Assembly (NCBI GenBank): GCA_025057795.1 | Contig: JANXEP010000010.1 | Span: 1 to 64,000 of the forward strand | Length of the DNA: 64,000 nucleotides | Direction of reading: 5' to 3' | Source: Candidatus Bathyarchaeota archaeon | Lineage (GTDB): Archaea > Thermoproteota > Bathyarchaeia > Bathyarchaeales > UBA233 | Shown: positions 6,750-15,929 of the stretch, one piece after another | Layout of the letters: every line of letters begins with the position of its first letter | Numbering within the stretch: the stretch's first letter is position 1 | Translations under genes and position numbers: made by a program | Notes under the pieces: generated by a model | What the model saw: the letters and a program-made list of their open reading frames with translations, nothing else | The model's database searches: none | What the model was told of the DNA's origin: nothing

Positions 6750-8393
6750 TCATTCTTCGCTTTCGGTTTCGCTTGGGGTTTTCGTTTTCTCTTCTTTGGG
6801 TTTGGATGATGCTATTACGTCGTCTATGCGCAGTATCATTGATGCTGCTTCTGTGGCTGATTTTATTGCTTGTTCTTTGACCACTGCCGGCTCTACCACG
6901 CCGTTTTCATACATGTTTTCAACTTTGCCGGTGAACACGTTTACGCCCATGTACTGGCCGTCGGCTTTTTCGTGGGATGCTCTGAGTTCAACTATTATGT
7001 CTATGGGTTCAAGTCCAGCGTTTTCAGCCAGCGTTCTCGGCACAACTTCTATGGATTCTGCGAAGGCTTCTATGGCTAACTGTTCACGCCCGCCGACCTT
7101 TGTGGCGTAGTCCCGAAGTTCTTTAGCTACTTCGGCTTCTACCGCGCCGCCGCCTGCAACTATCTTGTTATTTTCCACGACGTCTGAAACTACGGATAGG
7201 GCGTCTGTCATGGCTCTTTCCGCCTCGTCCACCATTCTTTCCAGCCCAGCGCGTATAAGGATGCCGACGGAGCGGGGGTTCTTGCAGTTCTCGACGAAAA
7301 TCATCTTGTCTTCGCCAATTTTTCGTTCCTCAACTAGGCCAGCCCACCCTAAGTCCTGAGATGTTAAGTCGTCCAAGTCTGTGACTATTCTGCCTCCTGT
7401 GGCCCTTGCGAGTTTCTCCATGTCTGACTGCTTCACCCTTCTGGCGGCAAGGATGCCCTCCTTTGCTAGGAAGTGTTGGGCCATGTCATCTATGCCTTTT
7501 TGGCAGAAAACCACGTTTGCGCCTGCAGCCTTTACTTTGTTAACCATTTCTTTTAGCATTTGGGTTTCTTGGTCTAGGAAGGCTTTCATCTGGGATGGGT
7601 CGCGTATCCTTATTTCGGCGCTGAACTCTGTTTTTTCAATTTCTAATGGGCAGTCGAGAAGGGCGATTTTTGCGTTTTCAACTTTCTTAGGCATTCCCGC
7701 GTGTACAACTTCCTTGTCGATTATAACACCTTTAACCAGTTGGGATTCAAGAAGTCCTTTTCCAGCTTTCTTTATGATTTGGATGTTATCTATGTCTGCG
7801 ACTATTCTTTCGCCCCTTTGTTCGGCGATTTGTTTGACAGCGTCTATGGCTATTTCTGCTAGATGCTCCTTTGCTGGGCCGACAGCTTTGCTTGCCATGG
7901 AGGTTAACGCCACTTTCCTTAAGGTGTCTCTATCTTCAATGTTCACTGTTTTTGAAATTTTGTTTATTACTTCTACAGCTTTTTGTGCTGCTTTGCGGTA
8001 ACCGCTTACGATTATTGTTGGGTGAATGTTTTGGTCTAGCAGTTCTTCAGCCCTTTTTAATAGTTCTCCTGCTAAAACAACGGCTGTTGTTGTTCCGTCG
8101 CCAACCATGTCGTCCTGTGTTTTTGCAACTTCTACCATCATTTTTGCCGCTGGATGTTCAACCTCAATTTCGTCTAAAATTGCGGCTCCGTCGTTTGTTA
8201 TTGTTATGTCGCCTAGGCTGTCTATGAGCATTTTGTCCATTCCGCGGGGTCCAAGGGTTGTCTTTAATACTTCGCCTATAATGCGGGCTGCCATCATGTT
8301 GTTTCTTTGGGCTTCCCTTCCCCGACTTCGTGTTGTTCCTTCTTTGAGGATTAGGACGGGTTGACCTGAAGCCGTTGTTGTCAAGTAAGCCAT
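6750..8393 (-). CDS. thsA: Thermosome (group II chaperonin) subunit
   Basis: The product is 547 residues and aligns along its whole length with thermosome subunits: [11 protein letters not shown] near residue 40, the ATP-binding G-D-G-T-T motif near residue 90, and a C-terminal acidic and Lys-rich tail. I placed the start at ATG 8391-8393 because GGAGGT lies 6 bases upstream and the longer in-frame ATG at 8477 adds 28 residues foreign to the family. A second paralogue is at 23839-25482, so the 8- or 9-fold rings are probably hetero-oligomeric. It folds cytosolic proteins with ATP. Assignment as alpha or beta is arbitrary. Confidence 0.96.
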   Translation of the reverse strand: MAYLTTTASGQPVLILKEGTTRSRGREAQRNNMMAARIIGEVLKTTLGPRGMDKMLIDSLGDITITNDGAAILDEIEVEHPAAKMMVEVAKTQDDMVGDGTTTAVVLAGELLKRAEELLDQNIHPTIIVSGYRKAAQKAVEVINKISKTVNIEDRDTLRKVALTSMASKAVGPAKEHLAEIAIDAVKQIAEQRGERIVADIDNIQIIKKAGKGLLESQLVKGVIIDKEVVHAGMPKKVENAKIALLDCPLEIEKTEFSAEIRIRDPSQMKAFLDQETQMLKEMVNKVKAAGANVVFCQKGIDDMAQHFLAKEGILAARRVKQSDMEKLARATGGRIVTDLDDLTSQDLGWAGLVEERKIGEDKMIFVENCKNPRSVGILIRAGLERMVDEAERAMTDALSVVSDVVENNKIVAGGGAVEAEVAKELRDYATKVGGREQLAIEAFAESIEVVPRTLAENAGLEPIDIIVELRASHEKADGQYMGVNVFTGKVENMYENGVVEPAVVKEQAIKSATEAASMILRIDDVIASSKPKEEKTKTPSETESEE

Positions 8394-8450
8394 ATCATTA
8401 CCTCCAGTCAAGGGTAAAATTTTGCCAATCTGGATAAGCAGAAATGCGCT

Positions 8451-8468
8451 AAAATATAAACCTTTCTC
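8451..8468 (-). promoter_or_regulatory. Promoter of the thermosome gene
   Basis: The minus strand reads AGAAAGG followed by TTTATATTTT: a purine-rich BRE followed by a TATA box at 8451-8460. The start codon lies about 60 bases downstream, leaving an expected leader of about 35 bases with a good Shine-Dalgarno sequence. Confidence 0.65.
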
Positions 8469-8559
8469 CGTGAACAACGTTACTTTTTCTTAAGGTTTTC
8501 GCCTTAACTTGGAGTGAAAACTTTAAAGTGGGAAGCCATATAACTTTGGCGGGCGGTGT

Positions 8560-9333
8560 TTGGTGGCTAAAAGGCAAACAAGCTTTGAAGAATATGCGAG
8601 GAAATTAAACCTTAACAAGCTTTTTGAGGTCTTAGGCGCACCTGATCCTAAGCTTCTTGCTAGGGAGGTTGAATATTTCACTGTTGAAGAGGCGGAGCGC
8701 AGAGATGAAATGCTCATAAATTATTTTGGTGATGATGGAGTGAACCGAATAGTGGATAAAACCGTTAAGCTCTTATTTGCTTTTCCAAGGCTTTCAGCAA
8801 GTGCAAGAGTTCTTGATGTTGGTGCTGGGACAGGGTTCTTCACAGCTAAAATTGCAGAAAAGGTGCATGTAAAGCTTCCTAAGGTTTCATTTTACGCCAT
8901 GGACGCAACCCCGTCGATGCTGCTTTCTTTAGCGGGGAAATATGCGCATTTAAAGCCCTTTGTGGGGTTGGCTGAAAACATTAAAGGCAGCATTGCGGAG
9001 GCTAGAAGATTTTTTAATATTCCGGAAAAATTTGACGTGGCTTTGTCCACTTTGATGCTTCATCATAGTGCTGACCCGGTCAAGGTTTTCCATAGTATGA
9101 GGAATATTCTTAAGGAAAATGGGAAGGCGCTTGTTGTTGACCTTTGCGAGCATGGTTTTGAGGAGTTTAAAAAGGAGATGGGTGATGTGCACTTGGGTTT
9201 CAAGCCTGAAAGGATTTATGAAATGGCAAGTGAAGCTTTTTCGAAAGTTAAGGTTGAAAGGATTAGTGGGATAGGCTGCGAGTGTTCAGGGCGGCGGGTT
9301 GAAATTTTCTTCGCTTACATGTATGGCGTTTAG
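8560..9333 (+). CDS. Class I SAM-dependent methyltransferase
   Basis: The 257-residue protein has the SAM-binding loop V-L-D-V-G-A-G-T-G-F-F near residue 85, an acidic D in Y-A-M-D-A-T and a motif IV-like L-S-T-L-M-L-H-H, as in the UbiE/arsenite type of small-molecule methyltransferases. The N-terminal 80 residues are helical. TTG (8560) or GTG (8563) start. It is divergent from the thermosome gene and ends in TAG, overlapping the convergent mntP stop by 4 bp. The substrate is unknown. Confidence 0.8.
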   Translation: MVAKRQTSFEEYARKLNLNKLFEVLGAPDPKLLAREVEYFTVEEAERRDEMLINYFGDDGVNRIVDKTVKLLFAFPRLSASARVLDVGAGTGFFTAKIAEKVHVKLPKVSFYAMDATPSMLLSLAGKYAHLKPFVGLAENIKGSIAEARRFFNIPEKFDVALSTLMLHHSADPVKVFHSMRNILKENGKALVVDLCEHGFEEFKKEMGDVHLGFKPERIYEMASEAFSKVKVERISGIGCECSGRRVEIFFAYMYGV

Positions 9334-9884
9334 GCTAAGTGTTCTATGAGTATTTTAACTCCAATGGCGATTAGAATTATGCCTCCGGCAATTTGGATTT
9401 TATCAGCCCATAGGCCTTTTATCTTGTCTCCTACAGCGGCGCCTATTAATGAGAGGGCGAAGGTTACTGTGCCTATGACTATTATTGGGTGGGTTATGGG
9501 AATTTTTAGAAAGGCGAAGCTTATGCCCACCGCCAACGCGTCAATGCTTGTGGCTATTGCCAAAATGAAAAGGGTGCAGAGGCTTAGGTTCTTCTCTTTC
9601 ATTTTTGTTTCAGGCTTTTTTGATTCGTAAATCATTCTGCAGCCTACCAAGAGCAGAAGGCTGAAGGCAAGCCAGTGGTCTATTCCGGATATCAAGTTTA
9701 ACATTGTTGTGCCTGCGGTCCAGCCTAGCGGTGGCATGAAGGCTTGGAAGCTTCCGAAGGCGAAGGCCATTTTTAACGCGTTGCTTAGGATGTTGCCTCT
9801 TGCCGCGATTGCATAAGCCACTGAAACGCTGAAGGCGTCCATTGCAAGGCTTAAGGCTGCAGCCAGCAGCGTTACTGCATCCAA
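9330..9884 (-). CDS. mntP: MntP-type putative manganese efflux pump
   Basis: Six hydrophobic segments in two halves, with the paired signature A-M-D-A-F-S-V-S in the first half and S-I-D-A-L-A-V-G in the second, identify the MntP (DUF204) family; the two Asp residues are typical. Family members export Mn2+ across the cell membrane. I chose TTG at 9882-9884, preceded by AAAGGG, because it gives the usual family N-terminus. A longer ATG frame from 9986 would add 34 hydrophilic residues and would overlap the likely TATA element near 9935. No yybP-ykoY-type riboswitch is seen upstream. Confidence 0.88.
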   Translation of the reverse strand: MDAVTLLAAALSLAMDAFSVSVAYAIAARGNILSNALKMAFAFGSFQAFMPPLGWTAGTTMLNLISGIDHWLAFSLLLLVGCRMIYESKKPETKMKEKNLSLCTLFILAIATSIDALAVGISFAFLKIPITHPIIVIGTVTFALSLIGAAVGDKIKGLWADKIQIAGGIILIAIGVKILIEHLA

Positions 9885-9995
9885 TATTTGTCCCTTTCCA
9901 TGGCTGCGTCTTCCCGTCTTTAAGATTTTCCGGTTTAAAATGTTTTGCGTTGCGCGTAAATGTTTAATTTCGGCTATGCCTTTCATTAATTTACG

Positions 9996-10298
9996 GTGGA
10001 CGCTTTGAGGGTTCTAGTGCGCCTCTTCACAACTTTGCGGGAAATCGTTGGCAAACGCGAGGAGATACTAGAGTTTATGGACGGGGAAACCGTGACTGTT
10101 GAAAAAGTGCTTAGGAAACTTGCTGAAATTTATGGGAAGGGCTTCGCCGAGTATGTTTATTATAGCGGAACTGGCGAGGTTAAGGATTTTCTCCAATTCC
10201 TCATAAATGGGCGAAGCGCCTCAACCCTTAAAGGGCTACAGACAGAACTTGAGGACGGCGACGTTTTGGCGATTCTGCCTCCCGTAGGCGGCGGCTAA
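9996..10298 (+). CDS. MoaD/ThiS-family ubiquitin-like sulfur carrier
   Basis: The 100-residue beta-grasp protein begins V-R-L-F-T-T-L-R-E-I-V-G-K-R-E-E and ends in P-P-V-G-G-G, the C-terminal di-glycine that is adenylated and thiocarboxylated in MoaD, ThiS and the archaeal SAMPs. It may serve molybdopterin synthesis, which fits the two moeA genes in this window, or act as a ubiquitin-like modifier. A TTTAATTT box about 27 bases before GTG 9996 suggests a leaderless transcript. No E1-like partner is adjacent. Confidence 0.85.
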   Translation: MDALRVLVRLFTTLREIVGKREEILEFMDGETVTVEKVLRKLAEIYGKGFAEYVYYSGTGEVKDFLQFLINGRSASTLKGLQTELEDGDVLAILPPVGGG

Positions 10299-10435
10299 TT
10301 TTCACACGTTTCCAACTTTGCGGGCTGCGTGCGCCTAGCATCCATTAGCTGTTTTCCAATCTGGAGGATGCCCTCCCTAAGATTTTGCTGTGCACTATAG
10401 GTTTTTAGGCTTGAAAATGCCTATTTGATTTTGTC

Positions 10436-11551
10436 ATGGGGAAATGTCAAGTTTGTGGTGAAGTTTCGCCTTTGATTTCTGGGAAGCTTAGCGTCTGCCT
10501 AAAATGTATTAGGCAGAAGCCTAGACAAGCCCTTGAAGTTGCAGGGGCGGTGCACGCTAAAAGCAGGGCGGCTTACGGTTTGCCGGCGAAACCGCCCCAA
10601 GATGTGGGAGGCTTAACCTGTGGCGTTTGTGCTAACAACTGTGTTATTGGGGTTGGCGGCAGCGGCTACTGTGGGCTTGTCTGGAATGTTGGTGGGCGTT
10701 TGGTTCGTTTCGGCGGAACAGCGGAAATGGGCGTTTTAGAATGGTATTATGATGGTTTGCCAACCAACTGCGTAAGCTGGTGGTTTTGTCCAGGCTGCAC
10801 TGGAAGCGGCTACCCAAAATACGCCTACAGGCCGGAACCCGAATATGGCTATTACAATTTGGCGGTTTTCTACGGCGCGTGCAGCTACGACTGCCTCTTC
10901 TGTCAGAACTGGCACTACCGCAACCTCTCAGCCAAACATAAACCAGTCATGAGCGCTGAAGCCCTAGCTAAGAAAGCCTTCGACCAAAAAGTTTCATGTG
11001 TATGCTATTTTGGCGGAGACCCTTCTCCCCAAATGCCCCACTCGCTTGAGACAAGCCGCATCGCCCTAGAAAAAGCTGAAGAGGAAAAGCGGATACTGCG
11101 GGTTTGCTGGGAAACCAACGGCTACATGAACCCAAAATTGGCGGAGAAGGCTGCAGAATACGCCCTTAAAAGCGGCGGCAACATTAAATTCGACTTGAAA
11201 GCGTGGGGCGAAGAGCTAAGCATAGCCCTCTGCGGAGTCTCGAATCGGCCAGCCCTAGAAAACTTTCGCCTAATAGGCGAAAAATTTTACCAAAAACGCC
11301 CTGAACTGCCAGTTTTAACGGCCAGCACGCTTCTTGTGCCAGGCTATGTGGACGCGGAGGAGGTGGAAAACATAGCCAAGTTCATAAGCCAAATAAGCCC
11401 AGAAATCCCCTACACGCTTTTAGCCTTTTACCCATGCTACGTCATGGACGATTTGCCGACAACAAGCAGAAAACAAGCCCATGAATGCCAAAAGGCGGCA
11501 CAAAAACACCTAAAAAACACCCGTATAGGAAACATACACCTACTATCATAG
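10436..11551 (+). CDS. Radical SAM enzyme of the pyruvate-formate-lyase-activase-like type
   Basis: The 371-residue protein has an N-terminal zinc-finger-like pair (C-Q-V-C and C-L-K-C), a cysteine-rich middle region, and the radical SAM motif C149-x3-C153-x2-C156 (CSYDCLFC) followed by Q-N-W, as in PflA-like archaeal proteins. A Y-F-G-G-D-P-S-P block serves as the SAM-binding GGE-like motif. Such enzymes activate glycyl-radical partners or act alone, but no glycyl-radical enzyme is adjacent. ATG start. The reaction is unknown. Confidence 0.82.
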   Translation: MGKCQVCGEVSPLISGKLSVCLKCIRQKPRQALEVAGAVHAKSRAAYGLPAKPPQDVGGLTCGVCANNCVIGVGGSGYCGLVWNVGGRLVRFGGTAEMGVLEWYYDGLPTNCVSWWFCPGCTGSGYPKYAYRPEPEYGYYNLAVFYGACSYDCLFCQNWHYRNLSAKHKPVMSAEALAKKAFDQKVSCVCYFGGDPSPQMPHSLETSRIALEKAEEEKRILRVCWETNGYMNPKLAEKAAEYALKSGGNIKFDLKAWGEELSIALCGVSNRPALENFRLIGEKFYQKRPELPVLTASTLLVPGYVDAEEVENIAKFISQISPEIPYTLLAFYPCYVMDDLPTTSRKQAHECQKAAQKHLKNTRIGNIHLLS

Positions 11552-11553
11552 AA

Positions 11554-12261
11554 CTAGGTTTGTTCCGTTGCTTTTTTGAGGGCTGCTCTTGCCAGGATGC
11601 GTGTTGAATCCAGCGTGGGTATTGGAGAATGTTCACCATCGAGGATTAGCGGTAGTTCTGTACATCCTAAAACAACGGCGTCGCAACCTTCCCTTTGAGC
11701 CATATCTGATATGATGCTGGCTAGTTTTTCTCTGGATTCAGGCTTGACTATGCCATAAACGAGTTCGCTGAAAATTATTTTGTTGACTATTTCACGTTGT
11801 CCCGTTTCTGGGACAGCCCATTTTATCCCATAAAGCCTTAATTTTGATGGGTATACGTCTGACTCCATTAGGAAGCGGGTTCCCAGAACAGCCAATTTTC
11901 TAAAGCCAAGCCTCTCTGCTTCTTTGGCAACCTCCTGGGCTATGTGCAGCCATGGCACTGGCGATTTTTCAGCAACCTTGCCAAAGGCTATGTGGACAGT
12001 GTTGTCTGGACATATAACAAAGTCCGCGCCTATACTTGCAAGCTTTTTAGCCGAGGCAACCATTAGCTTGGCGACGCCATCCCAGTCACCATGCTCTATC
12101 CGCGTCATGTAACTGCTGAAGGAGAAAGCGTGCATGCTCACCTCAGGATGGGCGTAACGCTCTCCAAGAATTTTTTCGCCTTCAGTGCATACCGCCTGAT
12201 AGCACAGGGCTGCTCCTGGGGCGCTGACGCCAACAATACCTATATGTTTAGGCCTACCCAT
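11554..12261 (-). CDS. Aspartate/glutamate racemase-family protein
   Basis: The two catalytic cysteines of cofactor-independent amino-acid racemases are present: the N-terminal one in V-I-C-P-D-N-T-V-H and the C-terminal one in V-L-G-C-T-E-L-P. Length (235 residues) is normal. The start G-I-V-G-V-S-A-P-G is a family-like strand and loop. It likely interconverts L- and D-Asp or Glu, although related proteins act on other substrates. It is convergent with the radical SAM gene, only 2 bp from its stop. Confidence 0.85.
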   Translation of the reverse strand: MGRPKHIGIVGVSAPGAALCYQAVCTEGEKILGERYAHPEVSMHAFSFSSYMTRIEHGDWDGVAKLMVASAKKLASIGADFVICPDNTVHIAFGKVAEKSPVPWLHIAQEVAKEAERLGFRKLAVLGTRFLMESDVYPSKLRLYGIKWAVPETGQREIVNKIIFSELVYGIVKPESREKLASIISDMAQREGCDAVVLGCTELPLILDGEHSPIPTLDSTRILARAALKKATEQT

Positions 12262-12385
12262 GCTCCCAAACCTCTACGCGATGAAATTCTTTTCAAGGTT
12301 AAAAGTTCGCCTAGACGAAAGATTGTCGAGGTTTAAAAAAGGCGGTAATTTTCTAAAAATATTAAAAATCGGGGAGGCGGTTGAG

Positions 12386-13618
12386 CTATCGACGGTACAC
12401 CCCGTATTTTTCAACAGCCCTCATCACGGCCCTTATGTTCTCAACAGGCGTTTCTGCCGGTATCGCCGTTGACGAAGCCAGTATGAAGCCTCCTCCAGGC
12501 ATCATTTCTTTGAGCAAATCCCTAATATACTCTTCAACTTTCTCTGGCGTGGCGTTCAGCAATAATGTTGGCGGTATTCCGCCTGAAACGCAGGTGTGCC
12601 CGGCGAGGATTTTCTTAGCTTTCCGCACGTCTGTCTTTTCAAACATGCCTGTGCCCCAAGCCTTAGGCAGTTCGAGAAGGCTTTCCAGGTAAGCATCGTG
12701 GCGGCCTTCGAAGGCGACACCACATCTGCCGCCCATGTTGTAGAAGTCAACTATAATCTTCTTTAAATAAGGCCAGTAAAATTCGTAGTAGAGCTTCGGC
12801 GAAAGATACTCGTTCAAGTGAAGCGGTATGCCCACGTTCCGTATCATTCCAAAACGTAAAAGCCTTTTGTGCTGCGTTTCCATCATCATGTCGCAAGCCC
12901 GCTTAACCTTATCGGGTATTCTGCGCAAATCAAGCAAAATACCTGGAATAGTCCTTAGAAAATCGCCTATAAAGTCCAACGGGACAGTTGTAAGCATTGA
13001 AGGCGTAAACGAATAGCCAAGCTTGGCTATATCCTCACCCATCATAGCTGAGAATCTGGCGTACCTCATCCCTTCTAAACCTACTTTGATTAGGGCTGCC
13101 ATGGCCTCTGGGGATCCGGGCTTTTTAAGAGCGTCATGCGCTCTCGGCACGACAACTTCGGCCATAAAATTAACAGGATCATCTATAAAGTGGTCGTACT
13201 CCTCGGGTTTTAGGAACTCTCCGCCTATAAACTGGAACGATCCAGCGTTTGGAGATAGTTCTCTGCCTGGCCAGCGGGTGTACTTGTCGCGGAGAATGTC
13301 ATGCATTGGGCCTGTCAAGGCACCCGCAAATGGAGCCGCGTCCATGTAGTCTCTGAGGGCAAAACCTAGGAGGGATCCTGTTCCAAGCATTGCTAGAGGT
13401 GCCATGTCCGTTGGAAAGTCCTTCACTATCTTTATTATGGCTTTGTGTCCCTTCTCATAGTCAAACAGCAGTTCATGCGTGGTTATGCCGGACCACTTGG
13501 CTATAAAACCATAGTCAAAGTGGAGTTGGAGGGGCACCCTGTCCGGTTCTTTTAGGTTCATCACGGCTTCGAGGCGTTCCCGCCTTTCTCTTGCCAACTC
13601 TTCAGGAGTCTTATCCAC
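12386..13618 (-). CDS. Uroporphyrinogen decarboxylase (URO-D)-superfamily protein, likely corrinoid-linked methyltransferase
   Basis: The 410-residue protein is a URO-D-like TIM barrel, recognised by R-R-E-R-L-E-A-V-M-N-L-K-E-P-D-R-V-P at its start and by the G-x-x-H-x-x-V-S-G-G-I-P-P block near the end. Archaeal members of the MtaA/CmuA branch move methyl groups between corrinoid proteins and coenzymes. No haem genes and no corrinoid protein are nearby, so the methyl donor is unknown. A GTG start is preceded by a GGTGA Shine-Dalgarno sequence. True haem synthesis is unlikely given the context and length. Confidence 0.75.
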   Translation of the reverse strand: MDKTPEELARERRERLEAVMNLKEPDRVPLQLHFDYGFIAKWSGITTHELLFDYEKGHKAIIKIVKDFPTDMAPLAMLGTGSLLGFALRDYMDAAPFAGALTGPMHDILRDKYTRWPGRELSPNAGSFQFIGGEFLKPEEYDHFIDDPVNFMAEVVVPRAHDALKKPGSPEAMAALIKVGLEGMRYARFSAMMGEDIAKLGYSFTPSMLTTVPLDFIGDFLRTIPGILLDLRRIPDKVKRACDMMMETQHKRLLRFGMIRNVGIPLHLNEYLSPKLYYEFYWPYLKKIIVDFYNMGGRCGVAFEGRHDAYLESLLELPKAWGTGMFEKTDVRKAKKILAGHTCVSGGIPPTLLLNATPEKVEEYIRDLLKEMMPGGGFILASSTAIPAETPVENIRAVMRAVEKYGVYRR

Positions 13619-13650
13619 AATATCACCAATTCACAATTACCCCTTTCATA

Positions 13651-13690
13651 TTATAAATTTTGCCAGAGTACATGTTGGCACAAGTTGCCA
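13651..13690 (-). promoter_or_regulatory. Promoter with upstream palindrome for the URO-D-like gene
   Basis: On the minus strand a TATA box AAATTTATAA occupies 13651-13660. About 15 bases upstream lies the palindrome TGGCA-CAAGT-TGCCA (13676-13690), with perfect 5-base arms. Its place just upstream of the TATA box would suit an activator site. No regulator gene is adjacent. Confidence 0.45.
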
Positions 13691-13764
13691 CCACTGGTCA
13701 ACAATAATCTGCCGAAGGTGGCGACGCCATATTTGGCAGCTTGGAAAATAAAGCGTAAAATAGG

Positions 13765-15546
13765 CTAGGCTGCCCAGAAAGGCGATTTTTTTCGCATTAA
13801 GCCAATGTACTCGTTTAGGGTTTCACGCTCTTCTTGGGTTAGCTTGTCCATAAAGTTCTTTAGCAGAGTTTTGGCATGGGTTTCTGGAACTTTCACGTAA
13901 AGCACATCCTTTTCAAATATGTGTCTTCCAACCATGGGTTTGTCTAGGCTTATGGCAACTTGCATGCCCTGCGCAGCCTCTGAAAGCGCCTGTCCCTTTT
14001 CCTGGATTTGCTGGATTTCGCCGACTTCTTCACCGTCCTCGGCCCTTATTAGGGCTAGCTTCGGCTTTATTTTTCCAGCGAGAACTTCTATGCCAACTAT
14101 GGCTGGCTTGGCTCTCCTGAAGACGTAGCCTTCTAAAATGCGGATTTTCGCTGGTTTAACCAGAGATGCAAATTCCTGCTCAATCTTGGCTTCCCGTTGA
14201 ACTTTAAGCCAATTTAGGTAATTGTCTATTAAATGGTAAATTATTTTTTCTTTGAAAATTTGGACATCTTTATTTGCTGCTTCTTCTTCAGCGTCTGGCA
14301 AAATTTTTACGTTAAAAGCCAAAATAACCCCGTATAAAGGCTGGTGTTCCTTAACTATGACTGCTTCAGTTACATCCCTTTTCGAGACGTCGCCAACGTC
14401 TGCCATCCTTATGGGCACATTGTTGCGTTTCAAGTTTTCAGCTATAGCCTCTAAAGAACCCAGCGTATCCGCCTTCAAAACCACCCCGTCCACGTCTGTT
14501 GCAATGCGTATGCGCTCAACTTCTTCAGAAACAAGTCTCACATAACTGTCTAGGCTTTCTCCCTCGGAAACGGCGTATAACGGCGCACCCGCCAAAGCGT
14601 CCTCAAGCTCAGCGGCAACGATCTTAACGCCTGCGGCGGCTGAAACCTCATCCACAGAGGAGAACTTATCCCTGGGGTCCCTAATCTCATCTAGGGGCTT
14701 CGGAACTAGTATGGCTCTAACCCGCGTTACTATGGGTTTTTCCTTCCCGCCCACAACAATCAAGTCGTCTTTACGCAAAATTCCATCATAAATTATAGTG
14801 TTAAGCGTTAAGCCCAAGCCAGGCTCCTCCTTAACCTCCAAAACCGTGCCTTTTGCAGGTCCGGCTGTTGTCAGCAGCCGCCTCTTTAAAAACTGTTGGG
14901 TTAAGCCCACAAGAACGGCGAGAAGCTCTGTTATGCCCTCGCCCGTTTTGGCGCTTGTAGGCACAATTGCCACGGTTCGCGTGAAATCTTTTATGCGGTC
15001 GAAACGGTCAGCCCTAAAACCCAAACGGGAAAAAGCACCGATAATCTCGTAGAGGCGGTTGTCCAAATCTTCACGGACGTACTGGTCTTGGAGCTGGTAG
15101 GCTTTAAGAAAAGGCGTGTTCGGGTGGGGTTTCCAGCCCGGAATGCGGTCTATTTTGTTTGCAGCCACCAAAAACGGGGTTTTACGCGCCTTCAAAATTT
15201 CGATACACTCGTAGGTTTGAGCCTCAAAACCCTTAAGCACGTCGACGACGAGGATGGCTATGTCGGCGACGCTTCCGCCTCGTTTACGGAGATTAGTGAA
15301 AGCTTCATGTCCCGGGGTGTCAACAACAAGCAAACCTGGAATCTCAATCTCCCCTTTTATGGCTGACAGAAGCGGGCCAATCATCTGCTTTAGGGTTTCA
15401 ACGGGGAAAAAGCTGGCACCGATATGCTGGGTCATGCCTCCAACTTCGCGGGCTTGAACGCTGGTTTTGCGAATCTTATCCAAAAGAAGGGTCTTGCCAG
15501 TATCCACGTGTCCAAGCACGCAGACAATCGGCTGACGAATAGGCAT
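13765..15546 (-). CDS. infB: Translation initiation factor aIF5B (IF-2 family)
   Basis: The 593-residue GTPase has G1 G-H-V-D-T-G-K-T at 12-19, G3 D-T-P-G-H-E-A-F and N-K-I-D, followed by the EF-Tu-like domain II and the C-terminal domains of aIF5B. Length matches archaeal family members and no intein is present. It joins ribosomal subunits at initiation. ATG start. It is followed by a small membrane protein gene and the topoisomerase VI operon on the same strand (gene order runs right to left). Confidence 0.97.
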   Translation of the reverse strand: MPIRQPIVCVLGHVDTGKTLLLDKIRKTSVQAREVGGMTQHIGASFFPVETLKQMIGPLLSAIKGEIEIPGLLVVDTPGHEAFTNLRKRGGSVADIAILVVDVLKGFEAQTYECIEILKARKTPFLVAANKIDRIPGWKPHPNTPFLKAYQLQDQYVREDLDNRLYEIIGAFSRLGFRADRFDRIKDFTRTVAIVPTSAKTGEGITELLAVLVGLTQQFLKRRLLTTAGPAKGTVLEVKEEPGLGLTLNTIIYDGILRKDDLIVVGGKEKPIVTRVRAILVPKPLDEIRDPRDKFSSVDEVSAAAGVKIVAAELEDALAGAPLYAVSEGESLDSYVRLVSEEVERIRIATDVDGVVLKADTLGSLEAIAENLKRNNVPIRMADVGDVSKRDVTEAVIVKEHQPLYGVILAFNVKILPDAEEEAANKDVQIFKEKIIYHLIDNYLNWLKVQREAKIEQEFASLVKPAKIRILEGYVFRRAKPAIVGIEVLAGKIKPKLALIRAEDGEEVGEIQQIQEKGQALSEAAQGMQVAISLDKPMVGRHIFEKDVLYVKVPETHAKTLLKNFMDKLTQEERETLNEYIGLMRKKSPFWAA

Positions 15547-15662
15547 CGCTCATTCTTCCCCGCTCGGGTGACAGACAAGCAAGGCTCTTCAAACTAATAA
15601 AGGATGCTCCTAATAAATTTCTAAAGCCAGAAAACGAAGCCTATTTCTCCCACAAGACAGAC

Positions 15663-15860
15663 CTATTCTGTTTTTGCAATTAATATAAACAGCCCGAGTG
15701 CGAGGAGTATCAGGCTTAAAAAGCCGAAGAAACCCGTGTAGACGCCTAAGGCTTGGCTGCTTGTGAAAGTGAAGTATGAAGCTAAAGCTCCGACGATTAA
15801 GAGGAGTAGGCCGAAGAATTTTTCAGCTGCTCTTATTGCAGAACCGCCATCTTCGCCCAT
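15663..15860 (-). CDS. Small two-helix membrane protein
   Basis: The 65-residue product has two hydrophobic segments, F-F-G-L-L-L-L-I-V-G-A-L-A and a longer one from about residue 35 to the end, joined by a short loop. I chose ATG 15858-15860 because AAAGGAG lies about 10 bases upstream; the longer ATG at 15902 adds 14 polar residues. I do not recognise the family. It sits between infB and top6A on the same strand. Confidence 0.6.
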   Translation of the reverse strand: MGEDGGSAIRAAEKFFGLLLLIVGALASYFTFTSSQALGVYTGFFGFLSLILLALGLFILIAKTE

Positions 15861-15929
15861 GTTGCATTGGCTCCTTTTTGGACGTGTTTCTTTAATAGGC
15901 ATGGAAGGGTTATTTTAAATTTCTTGTCT

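Noticed and set aside
9885..9995. yybP-ykoY-type manganese riboswitch before mntP
   Set aside because: The gap is short and AT-rich and shows only a TATA-like box; no matching fold is seen.
10299..10435. Minus-strand stretch of about 35 sense-like codons between the MoaD-like and radical SAM genes
   Set aside because: No usable start codon and a preceding stop; too short to defend.
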